The notes beneath the pieces are model-generated. The model was not told the origin of the DNA and did no database searches. It was given only the letters and a program-made list of their open reading frames with translations. From Acidovorax sp. 69 (GTDB lineage: Bacteria; Pseudomonadota; Gammaproteobacteria; Burkholderiales; Burkholderiaceae_C), in the NCBI RefSeq assembly GCF_002797445.1, contig NZ_PGEP01000001.1, forward strand, positions 4,030,501-4,094,500: 64,000 nt of DNA, in the 5' to 3' direction. How positions within the stretch are numbered: position 1 is the first letter of the stretch; each line of letters opens with the position of its first letter. This document shows positions 20,822 to 30,362 of the stretch, one piece after another. Position numbers and translations under genes: made by a program.

Positions 20822-21751
20822 ATGCACGAGGTTGACAAGGTCATTGCTCAGCGCCTGACATCCAGCGTGCCGCTGGTGGCGCAAATATCACAGTACATCA
20901 TCGCTGCGGGGGGCAAGCGGCTCCGGCCCGCGCTGCTATTGATGGTGTGCGGAGCATTGGGCTACAACGGAGCACATCGTTTCAGCCTCGCTGGGGTGGT
21001 TGAATTGATTCACACGGCCACGTTACTGCATGACGACGTCGTAGACGCCTCTACCCTGCGGCGTGGACGCGCCACGGCCAACGAAACTTTCGGAAACCCC
21101 GCCAGCGTGCTGGTGGGCGACTTCCTGCACACCCGCTCCTTTCAGATGATGGTGGAGGCCGGAAGCATGAGGATTATGGAAATCCTCTCCGAGGCCACCA
21201 ACGTGATCGCGGAAGGAGAGGTCCTCCAACTCATGAATATGCACGACGCCTCGCTGGATGAGGCGGGCTACTTGCGCGTGATTCGCTCCAAAACTGCCAA
21301 ACTGTTTGAAGCGAGCGCAAGACTCGGAGCCGTCTTGGCCTGCAGCCCCCGCGAGGTCGAAGAAGCGTGCGCAACGTACGGACAGGCACTGGGTACTGCG
21401 TTCCAGATCATCGACGATGTCCTCGACTACGATGGCGATGCTGCGGAAATGGGCAAAAACCTGGGGGACGACCTGCGGGAAGGCAAGTCCACGCTGCCAC
21501 TGATTGCAGCAATGGAGCGAGGCACGCCCAATCAGGCGTTGATTGTGCGACAAGCCATCGAGCAAGGCTCAACAGAGCGACTGAGTGAAATTGTCAGCAT
21601 CGTCCGAGCCACCGGCGCGTTGGAGGTCACGCGTGCGGCAGCCTTCGCCGAGGCCCGCCGAGCGATGGCGGCTGCCGAGCAACTACCCACCAATGCGTAC
21701 TCCCAAGGCTTGCTGGAATTGGCAGCACAGTTGCTCACCCGACGCAACTGA
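20822..21751 (+). CDS. ispB: Octaprenyl diphosphate synthase
   Basis: Extends farnesyl diphosphate to the C40 side chain of ubiquinone. It has 309 residues. The first Asp-rich motif DDVVD is at 71-75, with GKRLRP at 31-36, and the second motif DDVLD is at 198-202. ATG 20822 is the only usable start, since an in-frame stop lies about 46 bases upstream. A TATAAT at 20738-20743 could be the -10 of its promoter. It is divergent from rplU. Confidence 0.95.
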   Translation: MHEVDKVIAQRLTSSVPLVAQISQYIIAAGGKRLRPALLLMVCGALGYNGAHRFSLAGVVELIHTATLLHDDVVDASTLRRGRATANETFGNPASVLVGDFLHTRSFQMMVEAGSMRIMEILSEATNVIAEGEVLQLMNMHDASLDEAGYLRVIRSKTAKLFEASARLGAVLACSPREVEEACATYGQALGTAFQIIDDVLDYDGDAAEMGKNLGDDLREGKSTLPLIAAMERGTPNQALIVRQAIEQGSTERLSEIVSIVRATGALEVTRAAAFAEARRAMAAAEQLPTNAYSQGLLELAAQLLTRRN

Positions 21752-21791
21752 GACATCCATTACGTTCGCGCATGAATACTATGATCGTCTG

Positions 21792-21865
21792 CGGGGCGCA
21801 GCTTGACCTGATTGCGCGCTAGTTCGGGACGTAGAGGCCGGAAGTTCCGTCCCTCACCCTGACCA
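21792..21865 (+). pseudogene. Degenerate tRNA-Pro(CGG)-like sequence
   Basis: This 74-base stretch follows a tRNA-Pro from end to end: acceptor CGGGGCG, CCTG in the D-loop, GCGC, an anticodon loop TTCGGGA with CGG at 21825-21827, TAGAGG, a GGAAGTTC T-arm half and a final GACCA. The D-stem does not pair, the anticodon stem has lost one base, the T-arm has lost about two bases, and the acceptor has a C-A mismatch and a G-T pair. It therefore looks like a decayed gene rather than a working tRNA. It lies between ispB and pilB. Confidence 0.55.
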
Positions 21866-21997
21866 TAAATCACGCGCTTGCACCGCCATTTGCACCCCTT
21901 TTGTGGCGCAGTTACCAATATCGGGCGCTGTACACCCTTCACGCAATCGGTGATGATAGGATGGTTTCTTTTCCACACCTAACACATTACCGGTTAC

Positions 21998-23737
21998 ATG
22001 GCCGCTGTTGATACTGCCCCCAAAGAAGCCTCTGCAGTCGCACTTCCTGGACTGGGTCGGGCTTTGATGTCTGCGGGCAAACTGACCCAAAAGTCAGCCG
22101 AGGACATTTACAAAAAATCACAAATCAGTCGGACCAGCTTTATTGCCGAGCTAACAGGCTCCGGGGCAGTATCTGCGGCTGATTTGGCACACACCGTGTC
22201 TGCAGTATTTGGGGCACCACTTCTTGATCTCGATGCCATTGACCCTCAGCGCCTGCCCAAGGAGCTGCTGGACAACAAAATATGTCAGTCATATCGTGTT
22301 GTTGTCCTTAGTAAACGCAATAACCGCCTGATCGTTGCGACAGCAGATCCGACCGATCAGGAGGCCGCTGAGAAAATCAAATTCACCACCCAGATGGGGG
22401 TTGATTGGATCATTGCGGAGTACGACAAGCTAAGCCGACTTGTAGAAGCGACCACCAAATCCACCAGCGAATCGATGGACACGCTGGTGAGCGGCGGCGG
22501 TGATTTTGAATTTGACGATGTTTCCATCGAAACTGCACCCGAAGAAGCGGACACGGGCGTCACCGAAGTTGAAGACGCGCCTATTGTCAAGTTTCTCCAC
22601 AAGATGCTTTTGGATGCATTTAATATGCGTGCGTCCGACTTGCATTTTGAACCCTACGAACACCAATATCGCGTTCGATTCCGGATCGATGGAGAGTTGC
22701 GTGAAATTGCTTCCCCTCCAATCGCGATCAAAGATAAATTAGCATCGCGAATCAAAGTTATTTCACGGCTGGACATCTCAGAAAAACGCGTGCCACAAGA
22801 TGGTCGCATGAAGCTGAAAGTGGGCCCAGACAGAGTCATTGACTTTCGGGTGAGTACTTTGCCCACGTTGTTTGGGGAAAAAATAGTTATCCGCATTCTG
22901 GACCCAAGCAGCGCGAAACTTGGTATCGATGCCTTGGGTTATGAACCTGTAGAAAAGGAACGTCTCATCCAAGCGATTGGTCGCCCCTATGGAATGATCT
23001 TGGTTACAGGCCCTACAGGCTCTGGAAAGACAGTCTCCCTATACACCTGTCTTAACCTTCTCAACAAACCTGGCGTCAATATTGCAACAGCAGAAGACCC
23101 ATCCGAAATCAATCTTCCAGGCGTTAACCAAGTCAATGTTAACGAGAAAGCAGGAATGACTTTTGCGGTGGCTTTGAAATCATTCTTGCGACAAGATCCC
23201 GACATCATCATGGTTGGCGAAATTCGGGATCTGGAAACTGCAGATATTTCGATCAAAGCAGCGCAAACTGGACACTTGGTGCTGTCTACTCTGCACACGA
23301 ATGATGCTCCCACTACGCTGACGCGCATGCGCAATATGGGCATTGCCCCATTTAATATTGCATCCAGTGTGATACTAATCACCGCGCAGCGATTAGCACG
23401 CAGATTGTGCCCTGTATGCAAGACCCCAGCGGATATACCCCATGAAACGTTGGTCGAGGCAGGCTATGCGGAGCATGAAATTGATGGGTCTTGGGTGACT
23501 TACCGACCCGTTGGGTGCCCTGCTTGCAACAACGGCTACAAGGGCCGGGTGGGCATCTATCAGGTCATGCCCATTTCCGAGGAAATTCAGCGCATCATCC
23601 TGCGCGATGGAAGTGCCCTGGAAATTGCCGAGCAGGCACGGGCTGAGGGCGTACGCTCACTACGGACATCAGGGCTGCACAAAGCCAAGTTAGGCATGAC
23701 TTCCCTTGAAGAAGTTTTGGCCGTCACCAACGAATAG
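21998..23737 (+). CDS. pilB: Type IV pilus extension ATPase PilB
   Basis: Cytoplasmic hexameric ATPase that powers pilus assembly. It has 579 residues: an N-terminal T2SSE_N/MshEN domain (about 25-155), an Asp/Glu-rich linker (170-195), then the ATPase. Walker A is GPTGSGKT at 338-345, the Asp box and Walker B include DIIMVGEIRD at 402-411, and the zinc-binding tetracysteine is CPVC (471-474) with CPAC (507-510). It is first in pilB-pilC-pilD. The local GC is lower than that of the flanks, but the genes are intact. Confidence 0.97.
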   Translation: MAAVDTAPKEASAVALPGLGRALMSAGKLTQKSAEDIYKKSQISRTSFIAELTGSGAVSAADLAHTVSAVFGAPLLDLDAIDPQRLPKELLDNKICQSYRVVVLSKRNNRLIVATADPTDQEAAEKIKFTTQMGVDWIIAEYDKLSRLVEATTKSTSESMDTLVSGGGDFEFDDVSIETAPEEADTGVTEVEDAPIVKFLHKMLLDAFNMRASDLHFEPYEHQYRVRFRIDGELREIASPPIAIKDKLASRIKVISRLDISEKRVPQDGRMKLKVGPDRVIDFRVSTLPTLFGEKIVIRILDPSSAKLGIDALGYEPVEKERLIQAIGRPYGMILVTGPTGSGKTVSLYTCLNLLNKPGVNIATAEDPSEINLPGVNQVNVNEKAGMTFAVALKSFLRQDPDIIMVGEIRDLETADISIKAAQTGHLVLSTLHTNDAPTTLTRMRNMGIAPFNIASSVILITAQRLARRLCPVCKTPADIPHETLVEAGYAEHEIDGSWVTYRPVGCPACNNGYKGRVGIYQVMPISEEIQRIILRDGSALEIAEQARAEGVRSLRTSGLHKAKLGMTSLEEVLAVTNE

Positions 23738-23757
23738 CATCCACTGACGAGGGCAGT

Positions 23758-24978
23758 ATGGCGACCGTAGCATCAAAAAGAGATATCAAAGATTTTGTCT
23801 TCGAGTGGGAAGGCAAGGACCGCAATGGGAAAATCGTCAGAGGCGAGATTCGTGCCTCTGGCGAGAACCAGGTGCAGGCTACGCTGCGCCGCCAAGGCGT
23901 TTTCCCCACAAAAATCAAAAAGCGCCGCATGCGCTCTGGCAAGAAAATCAAGCCAAAAGACATTGCATTATTTACACGCCAGCTGGCAACAATGATGAAG
24001 GCAGGCGTCCCGCTGCTTCAATCTTTTGATATTGTGGGCCGGGGAAATACCAATGCCAGTGTCACCAAACTGCTCAATGACGTTCGAGCAGATATTGAAA
24101 CAGGCACCTCACTGAATGGTGCTTTTCGCAAGTACCCAATGTACTTCGACAGCCTCTATTGCAACTTGGTGGAGGCTGGTGAGTCTGCCGGTATTTTGGA
24201 AGCTTTGCTGGATCGACTCGCCACATACATGGAAAAAACGGAGGCAATCAAGTCAAAGATTAAATCTGCCTTGATGTATCCCATTTCGGTGGTTATTGTC
24301 GCGTTTGTAGTCGTGACAGTTATTATGCTTTTTGTGATACCTGCTTTCAAGGAAGTATTCACTTCGTTTGGCGCAGATCTTCCTGCACCCACACTCTTTG
24401 TGATCGCGGTCAGTGAAATTTTCGTCAAATGGTGGTGGCTGATCTTTGGGGTAATCGGTGGTGGTTTCTTCTTTTTCATGCAAGCGTGGCGGCGCAATGA
24501 AAAGATGCAAATGTTCATGGACCGCGTTCTGTTGCGCATTCCCGTTTTTGGGGCTTTGATCGACAAATCATGTGTAGCACGCTGGACTCGCACACTGTCC
24601 ACCATGTTTGCCGCTGGAGTCCCCCTCGTCGAGGCGCTCGACTCCGTCGGCGGCGCTGCGGGCAACTCCGTCTATTTGCTGGCAACCGACAAAATTCAGC
24701 AGGAAGTGTCCACCGGCACCAGCCTGACAGCGGCAATGGGCAACGCCAATATCTTCCCGTCCATGGTTCTCCAAATGTGTGCCATTGGGGAAGAGTCGGG
24801 TTCGATTGACCACATGCTCGGCAAGGCCGCCGATTTTTACGAGGCAGAAGTGGATGACATGGTTGCAGGCCTGTCCAGTTTGATGGAACCCATCATCATC
24901 GTTTTCCTTGGAACCTTGATCGGGGGTATCGTTGTTTCGATGTACCTTCCTATCTTCAAACTCGGTCAGGTTGTGTAA
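23758..24978 (+). CDS. pilC: Type IV pilus inner-membrane platform protein PilC
   Basis: Polytopic platform protein that couples PilB to the growing pilus. It has 406 residues with two T2SSF domains (about 65-190 and 268-390). Three hydrophobic segments are clear: about 170-200, 215-243 and near the C-terminus at 375-400. It starts 20 bases after pilB and its stop overlaps the pilD start in TAATG. Confidence 0.97.
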   Translation: MATVASKRDIKDFVFEWEGKDRNGKIVRGEIRASGENQVQATLRRQGVFPTKIKKRRMRSGKKIKPKDIALFTRQLATMMKAGVPLLQSFDIVGRGNTNASVTKLLNDVRADIETGTSLNGAFRKYPMYFDSLYCNLVEAGESAGILEALLDRLATYMEKTEAIKSKIKSALMYPISVVIVAFVVVTVIMLFVIPAFKEVFTSFGADLPAPTLFVIAVSEIFVKWWWLIFGVIGGGFFFFMQAWRRNEKMQMFMDRVLLRIPVFGALIDKSCVARWTRTLSTMFAAGVPLVEALDSVGGAAGNSVYLLATDKIQQEVSTGTSLTAAMGNANIFPSMVLQMCAIGEESGSIDHMLGKAADFYEAEVDDMVAGLSSLMEPIIIVFLGTLIGGIVVSMYLPIFKLGQVV

Positions 24979-25850
24979 TGGTCCTGGACGCGTGGTGGGA
25001 CGCTGCATTTGGCGGCGTGATTGGATTGCTACTCGGTAGTTTCCTGAACGTTGTTATTTACCGCCTTCCGAAAATGATGGAGCGGCAATGGGCGGCAGAG
25101 TTGGCCCAAATGGATGCAGCGAATCAGGGCAAGGACTCTCTGGCAGACACCCAACCCCCCTTCAACTTGATGACACCTCGGTCACGTTGCCCCTCCTGTG
25201 GGCACGTGGTGCAGTGGTATGAAAATGTCCCGGTGCTGAGCTACCTGTTCTTGCGCGGTCGCTGCTCGGCATGCAAGACGCGCATCAGTCCTCGTTACCC
25301 GTTGGTCGAGATCGCAACAGGTGCACTTTTCTACTTTTGCATCTACCGTTGGGGTGCCACACCCGCTGGCGTTGCATGGTGCGGGTTTTCGGCAGCCCTT
25401 GTGGCACTGGCGTTCATCGACTGGGACACGACCCTTCTGCCGGATGACATCACCCTGCCGCTGCTGTGGGCGGGGTTGTTGTCTGCTGCCATGCAATGGA
25501 TTGAAGTCCCGCTGTATGCGTCCGTGATGGGGGCAGTGGGGGGATATCTCTCCCTTTGGCTGGTCTACTGGGGCTTCAAGCTGGCAACCGGAAAAGAGGG
25601 AATGGGGTACGGTGACTTCAAGCTGTTTGCTGCGCTTGGGGCTTGGTTTGGCTGGCAGGCGCTGGTGCCCATCATTTTGATGTCTTCGGTCATTGGCGCC
25701 ATTATTGGTATCGCAATGAAGATTTTCAGCAGCTTGCGCGAGGGGGGATATATCCCTTTTGGCCCCTTTCTCGTGGGCGCGGGGTTCACTGCGATGGTGT
25801 TCGGGCCCAACGCGATCCTGGCTACCATACTGAAACTGCTGGGTCTTTGA
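24978..25850 (+). CDS. pilD: Prepilin peptidase / N-methyltransferase PilD
   Basis: Inner-membrane aspartic protease that removes prepilin leader peptides and N-methylates the new N-terminus. It has 290 residues. The cytoplasmic zinc site uses C71, C74, C96 and C99 (CPSC and CSAC). The catalytic Asp pair is D148, in the FIDWDTTLLPDD region, and D213, in GYGDFKL. Six or more hydrophobic segments follow. It is translationally coupled to pilC and eight bases upstream of coaE. Confidence 0.97.
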   Translation: MVLDAWWDAAFGGVIGLLLGSFLNVVIYRLPKMMERQWAAELAQMDAANQGKDSLADTQPPFNLMTPRSRCPSCGHVVQWYENVPVLSYLFLRGRCSACKTRISPRYPLVEIATGALFYFCIYRWGATPAGVAWCGFSAALVALAFIDWDTTLLPDDITLPLLWAGLLSAAMQWIEVPLYASVMGAVGGYLSLWLVYWGFKLATGKEGMGYGDFKLFAALGAWFGWQALVPIILMSSVIGAIIGIAMKIFSSLREGGYIPFGPFLVGAGFTAMVFGPNAILATILKLLGL

Positions 25851-25858
25851 TCTTGGCG

Positions 25859-26479
25859 ATGGCGACAAAGAGGACCCCGTGGCGGCTGGGCCTTACCGGC
25901 GGTATCGGTAGCGGCAAGAGCACTGTCGGTGACATGCTGGTCTCCATGGGCGCCACTTTGATTGACGCAGACCAGATCGCCCGTGACGTCACCGGGCCCC
26001 GAGGGGCTGCAATGGAAGCCATACGCAGCGCTTTTGGCGACGCCTACGTCGATGCGTCCGGGGCGATGGATCGTGCGCGCATGCGAGAACTGGCGTTCAG
26101 CACTCCGGAGGCGCGCATCCGACTGGAAAACATCATTCACCCGCTCGTCACCCTTCAGAGCGGTCTCCAGGCACAACAAGCCGGGGTCTCTGGCTCCCCA
26201 CTGATCGTGCATGACATTCCTCTGCTCGCAGAGTCAGGTCGATGGGCGCGCCAGCTCGACGCGGTGGTGGTCGTCGATTGTTCGACGCAGACACAAATGG
26301 AGCGAGTCATACGGCGCAATGGGCTCACCCAAGAGGCGGTACTGGGCATCATTGCATCCCAAGCCACTCGCCGTGCGCGCAGGGCGGTGGCTGATATCGT
26401 GATTGCCAACGAAGCCTCCTGCACACTGGATGAGCTGCAGGCCCAGGTAGCACAGACAGCGATGCTGTTCGGGCTATGA
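25859..26479 (+). CDS. coaE: Dephospho-CoA kinase
   Basis: Last enzyme of coenzyme A synthesis; phosphorylates the 3'-hydroxyl of dephospho-CoA. It has 206 residues. The P-loop GGIGSGKST is at 14-22, DADQIARD (about 37-44) and the LID region near RVIRRNGLT are present. ATG 25859 is eight bases after the pilD stop; a long upstream open frame only shadows pilD. The order pilD-coaE-zapD-yacG matches other proteobacteria. Confidence 0.96.
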   Translation: MATKRTPWRLGLTGGIGSGKSTVGDMLVSMGATLIDADQIARDVTGPRGAAMEAIRSAFGDAYVDASGAMDRARMRELAFSTPEARIRLENIIHPLVTLQSGLQAQQAGVSGSPLIVHDIPLLAESGRWARQLDAVVVVDCSTQTQMERVIRRNGLTQEAVLGIIASQATRRARRAVADIVIANEASCTLDELQAQVAQTAMLFGL

Positions 26480-26564
26480 TGCGAACGAAACCGTTTGTGC
26501 TTTCACACCGTGCCGTGCGCCACCGGCGTCAGAATACTCCCTGAGCCTCCAGGAACCCGCCAGC

Positions 26565-27320
26565 GTGATCCTTTACGAATACCCCTTTAACGAGCGTCTC
26601 AGAACCTATCTGCGGCTTGAGCAGTTGTTTCGCCGTCTGGGGGAGTTGATCCCCCGTTCCCACGCACTCGATCACCACTTCGCCTTGGTCACAATCTTCG
26701 AGATCATGGATGTGGCCGCTCGGGCAGATCTGAAGTCAGATGTGCTCAAGGACATCGAGAAACACAAGCACCAACTCGACAGCTACCGGGGCAACCCCTC
26801 CATATCGGAAGCGGCGCTGGATTCAGTGATCGCCCAACTTGACCGGTGTTTTATCGCCCTCAATACCCAGACGGGGAAATCTGGCCACACGCTGACCGAA
26901 AATGACTGGCTGATGAGCATACGCAGCCGCATCGGGATTCCCGGCGGCACCTGCGGCTTTGATCTACCCGCCTACTACGCATGGCAGCACCATGCAGCCG
27001 GAGTCCGGCAACAGGCCTTGGAGGAATGGGCCTCTACGCTGGCGCCACTGGCAGAGTCGATTTATGTCTTGCTCAAGCTGCTGCGTGATTCGGGTGTTCC
27101 CCAGAAGGTCGCTGCAGAGCGGGGACAGTTCCAGCAGAACCTGCCGCAAGGCCGGACGTTCCAATTGCTGCGACTGCGCATTGATCCGGCACTGAACCTG
27201 ATTCCTGAAATCAGTGGCAATCGTTTGATTGTCTCGGTGCGACTCATGCGGTTGGAAGGTGATGGCCGCCTCCACGCCTGCAACGAAGACGCCGCATTTG
27301 AACTAACGCTGTGCGCCTGA
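26565..27320 (+). CDS. zapD: Cell division protein ZapD
   Basis: Binds FtsZ and promotes bundling of Z-ring filaments. It has 251 residues, close to E. coli ZapD (247). The all-helical N-terminal half starts with the characteristic [16 protein letters not shown]. The start is GTG at 26565, and no other start fits this N-terminus. It lies between coaE and yacG, as in E. coli. Confidence 0.94.
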   Translation: MILYEYPFNERLRTYLRLEQLFRRLGELIPRSHALDHHFALVTIFEIMDVAARADLKSDVLKDIEKHKHQLDSYRGNPSISEAALDSVIAQLDRCFIALNTQTGKSGHTLTENDWLMSIRSRIGIPGGTCGFDLPAYYAWQHHAAGVRQQALEEWASTLAPLAESIYVLLKLLRDSGVPQKVAAERGQFQQNLPQGRTFQLLRLRIDPALNLIPEISGNRLIVSVRLMRLEGDGRLHACNEDAAFELTLCA

Positions 27321-27372
27321 GCCTCCTGAACAGGGGAAGCTGCAGGTCAGGACATTGAAGATAACAACCAGA

Positions 27373-27591
27373 ATGGTTCACCCCCTGCGCACCGATACTG
27401 CCACACGCATCGTCACTTGCCCCTGCTGTGGGGGTGACAGCGTCTACGGCCCTGCCAATGTATATCGCCCCTTTTGCAGTGAGCGCTGCAAACAGGTGGA
27501 TCTTGGTGCTTGGGCCAGCGAAGACTTTCGCATGCCTGCAGAAGCTCCACCCGCCGACGCTCCGTATGGAGATCCGCGGCTGCAACACTGA
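27373..27591 (+). CDS. yacG: DNA gyrase inhibitor YacG, zinc-binding
   Basis: Small zinc protein that binds GyrB in E. coli. It has 72 residues. The four zinc ligands are C16 and C19 (CPCCG) and C35 and C39 (FCSERC), followed by the typical [16 protein letters not shown] 27373 was chosen; a TTG at 27355 is possible but less likely. It is the last gene of the coaE-zapD-yacG run. Confidence 0.94.
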   Translation: MVHPLRTDTATRIVTCPCCGGDSVYGPANVYRPFCSERCKQVDLGAWASEDFRMPAEAPPADAPYGDPRLQH

Positions 27592-27612
27592 CCCGGTCTA
27601 ACAAGCCGACGA

Positions 27613-27680
27613 AATTTGATATGAAGCAAGGTGCTAGCGGCTTCTTCACCTGCGTGAATAGCTATCAAATTTGCAGCAAA
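27613..27680. repeat. Dispersed AGCGCT/AGCAGCTAT intergenic repeat, copy 5 (degenerate)
   Basis: Keeps GTGCTAGCGGCTT and AATAGCTATCAAATTTGCAG but has lost the clean inner palindrome. It lies between the convergent ends of yacG and the MutT gene, so it is not near a start codon. Confidence 0.55.
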
Positions 27681-27685
27681 CTGCA

Positions 27686-28108
27686 TCACTCCGGCAAAAA
27701 TGGAAGACCACGTTCTTCCGCCAACCATTGCAGCACAGGATAAGCACCGGGCAGCACGGGCGCCACGCTCAGGGGCATCTGCTGCCAGGCCATTACTTGG
27801 CCCTCCCGCATTTCAAACTCTCCCGTCCACGCCCAGACCTTGCACCAATGCAGGCGCACCAAGGCATGGGGGTAGTCATGCTCGGTGACCTTCCAGACAC
27901 TAGCTGGCCCGATGGTCACACCCAGTTCTTCGACTAACTCGCGGCGTAGCGCCTGCTCGACCGTCTCACCCGACTCCAGCTTGCCACCCGGAAACTCCCA
28001 GTAGCCCGCATAAGGTTTGCCAGGCGGGCGCGTGGACAGCAACATCGCGCCATCCTCCCGCAGCAAGATCCCCACGGCCACCTCGGTATGTTTGCGTGTC
28101 TCAGCCAC
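27686..28108 (-). CDS. mutT: MutT-type Nudix hydrolase (8-oxo-dGTP diphosphatase)
   Basis: Probably removes oxidised dGTP from the nucleotide pool. It has 140 residues from GTG 28108. The Nudix box covers 42-64 with RELVEEL at 56-62, and the substrate region RPPGKPYAGYWEFPGG is the MutT pattern. GTG 28108 gives the usual MutT N-terminus, has GGGGCGG upstream and overlaps the DUF815 stop by eight bases; ATG 28123 would add five residues. It is downstream of the DUF815 ATPase in one transcript. Confidence 0.9.
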   Translation of the reverse strand: MAETRKHTEVAVGILLREDGAMLLSTRPPGKPYAGYWEFPGGKLESGETVEQALRRELVEELGVTIGPASVWKVTEHDYPHALVRLHWCKVWAWTGEFEMREGQVMAWQQMPLSVAPVLPGAYPVLQWLAEERGLPFLPE

Positions 28109-28973
28109 TGTGCCGCCCCGCATAGTCACGCGCAAACTGGTAGGCCACGCGGCCACTGCGCGAGCCACGCTCCAGCGCCCAGACCAGCGCCTCGGGCCGC
28201 GCCTCAGCAATGGCAGTGGCCGGTACATCCAGCGACGACAACCACTGGGCTGCGATGGTCAGGTACTCCTCTTGACTGAAAGGGTAGAAACTCACCCACA
28301 GTCCAAAACGTTCCGACAGGGAGATTTTTTCCTCCACCACCTCACCGGGATGCACTTCGCCATCGGCCGTATGGGTGTAGGTGAGGTTCTCCTTCATGTA
28401 CTCGGGCAACAGATGGCGCCGGTTGCTGGTGGCATAGATCAGCACATTGGGCGTGGCCGCCGCAACCGACCCATCAAGAATAGACTTGAGCGCCTTGTAG
28501 CCCGGCTCCCCATCTTCAAAGCTCAGGTCATCGCAAAAGACGATGAATTTCTCGGGCCGATCGGACACCACATCCACGATATCGGGCAGATCCGTCAAAT
28601 CGGCCTTGTCCACCTCGATCAAGCGCAGACCCTGGGCCGCGTATGCATTCAGGCAAGCTTTGATAAGCGATGACTTTCCGGTGCCACGCGCACCGGTCAG
28701 CAATACATTGTTGGCCGACTTCCCCTGGACGAACTGCAGGGTGTTGCGTTCGATTTTTTCCTTTTGTGGATCGATTTCCTTGAGATCGGCCAGCCCCATC
28801 GCCGCCACATGGCGCACGGGCTCCAGCGTGCCATGGCCGCTGCTGCGCTTGCGGTAGCGCCAGGCAATAGAGGCCGACCAATCCGGTGCGCACAGGGGCT
28901 GCGGTAGCACAGACTCGATACGGGCAATGAGCTGCTCGGCACGCTCAATCAGATGTTCAAATTTTTCATTCAT
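28101..28973 (-). CDS. DUF815-family P-loop ATPase
   Basis: A 290-residue ATPase of unknown substrate. Walker A GARGTGKS is at 94-101 and Walker B FIVFCDDLSF at 143-152. YATSNRRHLLPE fits sensor 1 of an AAA-like fold. The DUF815 family is conserved in many bacteria and often lies next to a MutT gene; its role is not known to me. It overlaps the start of the MutT gene by eight bases, and a dispersed repeat is just upstream of its ATG. Confidence 0.9.
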   Translation of the reverse strand: MNEKFEHLIERAEQLIARIESVLPQPLCAPDWSASIAWRYRKRSSGHGTLEPVRHVAAMGLADLKEIDPQKEKIERNTLQFVQGKSANNVLLTGARGTGKSSLIKACLNAYAAQGLRLIEVDKADLTDLPDIVDVVSDRPEKFIVFCDDLSFEDGEPGYKALKSILDGSVAAATPNVLIYATSNRRHLLPEYMKENLTYTHTADGEVHPGEVVEEKISLSERFGLWVSFYPFSQEEYLTIAAQWLSSLDVPATAIAEARPEALVWALERGSRSGRVAYQFARDYAGRHSG

Positions 28974-28980
28974 TTCGGCA

Positions 28981-29029
28981 CCAGGCGCTTGTCAATCAAA
29001 CACCAATAGCTATCAAATATATAGCAAAC
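28981..29029. repeat. Dispersed AGCGCT/AGCAGCTAT intergenic repeat, copy 6
   Basis: Contains GGCGCTTGTCAATCAAAC and AATAGCTATCAAATATATAGC. It starts eight bases upstream of the DUF815 start codon and ends seven bases beyond the argJ stop. Confidence 0.7.
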
Positions 29030-29035
29030 TCAGTC

Positions 29036-30265
29036 TCATGATCGATAGTCGGCATTGATTGTCACGTACTCGTGGCTCAAGTCGCAGGTCCACACCGTAT
29101 CCACCGCGTCACCGCGGCCCAGCAGCACGCGCACGGTGATCTCGCTTTGTTTCATCACGCGCTGGCCATCTTCTTCGCGGTAGACCGGATTGCGGCCACC
29201 TTGCACGGCCACATGCACATCGTCCAGATACAGATCGATGCCCGTCTGGTCCAGATCGTCGATGCCCGCGTAGCCCACCGCCGCCAGGATGCGGCCCAGA
29301 TTGGGGTCGCTGGCGAAGAAGGCCGTTTTGACCAACGGCGAGTGGGCGATGGCATACGCCACCTTGCGGCACTCATCACCCGTTTTGCCGCCTTCCACGC
29401 GCACCGTGATGAACTTGGTGGCGCCTTCGCCATCGCGCACGATGGCTTGGGCCAACTTCTGCGACACACCCAGCATGGCTGTCTTGAGGGCCTGACCCTC
29501 GATGCTGTCCAACGAGGTGATGGGCACGTGTCCGGCCTTGTTCGAGGCCACCACGACAAACGAATCGTTGGTCGAGGTGTCACCGTCGATGGTCACTCGG
29601 TTGAAGGACGCATCGGCCAGCTCGCGCGCCAGCTGCTGCATCAGGCTGGGCGCAACACACGCATCCGTGGCCAGAAAACCCAGCATGGTGGCCATATTGG
29701 GGCGGATCATTCCCGCGCCTTTGCTGATGCCCGTGATGGACACCGTGGCACCACCGATCTGCACCTGGGCCGAGAAGGCTTTGGGCAGTGTGTCAGTGGT
29801 CATGATGCCCTCGGCCGCACGCGCCCAGTGGTCAGCTTGTGCATCGGCAATGGCAGCAGGCAACCCTGCTTCGATGCGGTCGCAGGGCAAAGGCTCCATG
29901 ATCACGCCGGTGGAGAACGGCAGAATTTGCTCAGGCGCCACATCGAGCTTGCGCGCCAGCGCAATGCAGGTGGACCGCGCGCGCACCAGGCCATCGGCGC
30001 CCGTGCCCGCGTTGGCATTGCCAGTGTTGATCACCATGGCTCGGATGGACTGGCCACTGGCCAGGTGCTCGCGGCTGATTTGCACCGGCGCGGCACAGAA
30101 ACGGTTCTGCGTGAACACGCCTGCCACGCTGGCGCCTTCGTCCAGCAGAAACACCGTGAGGTCCTTGCGGTTGGCTTTGCGGACACCGGCTTCAGCCACA
30201 CCGATTCGGACACCCGCAATCGGGTGCAAGTCAGCGGCAACAGGGGCAAGTAGATGGACGGGCAT
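29036..30265 (-). CDS. argJ: Bifunctional ornithine acetyltransferase / N-acetylglutamate synthase
   Basis: Recycles the acetyl group between acetylornithine and glutamate in arginine synthesis. It has 409 residues. The self-cleavage site lies in MATML: cleavage between A192 and T193 makes the alpha and beta chains and frees Thr193 as nucleophile. [10 protein letters not shown] (225-234) is also typical. ATG 30265 was chosen over a longer open frame because it begins the conserved MPVHLLAP segment. It is downstream of secA, behind a terminator. Confidence 0.96.
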   Translation of the reverse strand: MPVHLLAPVAADLHPIAGVRIGVAEAGVRKANRKDLTVFLLDEGASVAGVFTQNRFCAAPVQISREHLASGQSIRAMVINTGNANAGTGADGLVRARSTCIALARKLDVAPEQILPFSTGVIMEPLPCDRIEAGLPAAIADAQADHWARAAEGIMTTDTLPKAFSAQVQIGGATVSITGISKGAGMIRPNMATMLGFLATDACVAPSLMQQLARELADASFNRVTIDGDTSTNDSFVVVASNKAGHVPITSLDSIEGQALKTAMLGVSQKLAQAIVRDGEGATKFITVRVEGGKTGDECRKVAYAIAHSPLVKTAFFASDPNLGRILAAVGYAGIDDLDQTGIDLYLDDVHVAVQGGRNPVYREEDGQRVMKQSEITVRVLLGRGDAVDTVWTCDLSHEYVTINADYRS

Positions 30266-30319
30266 GGAGGTCTTTCTCAAAAAACTGCGGCCGATTATCC
30301 GGAAAACCGTGGCGCGCCA

Positions 30320-30345
30320 GTAAAAACACGGGCCGCAGCCCGTGT
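30320..30345 (-). terminator. Intrinsic terminator after secA
   Basis: Perfect ACACGGGC/GCCCGTGT stem (30326-30345) with a four-base loop, followed on the minus strand by TTTTTAC. Confidence 0.8.
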
Positions 30346-30362
30346 CATTTGGTTCTATTTCA

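Noticed and set aside
21998..24978. Horizontally acquired island because of lower GC
   Set aside because: pilB and pilC are core genes in their usual place next to ispB and coaE. The lower GC alone is weak evidence.
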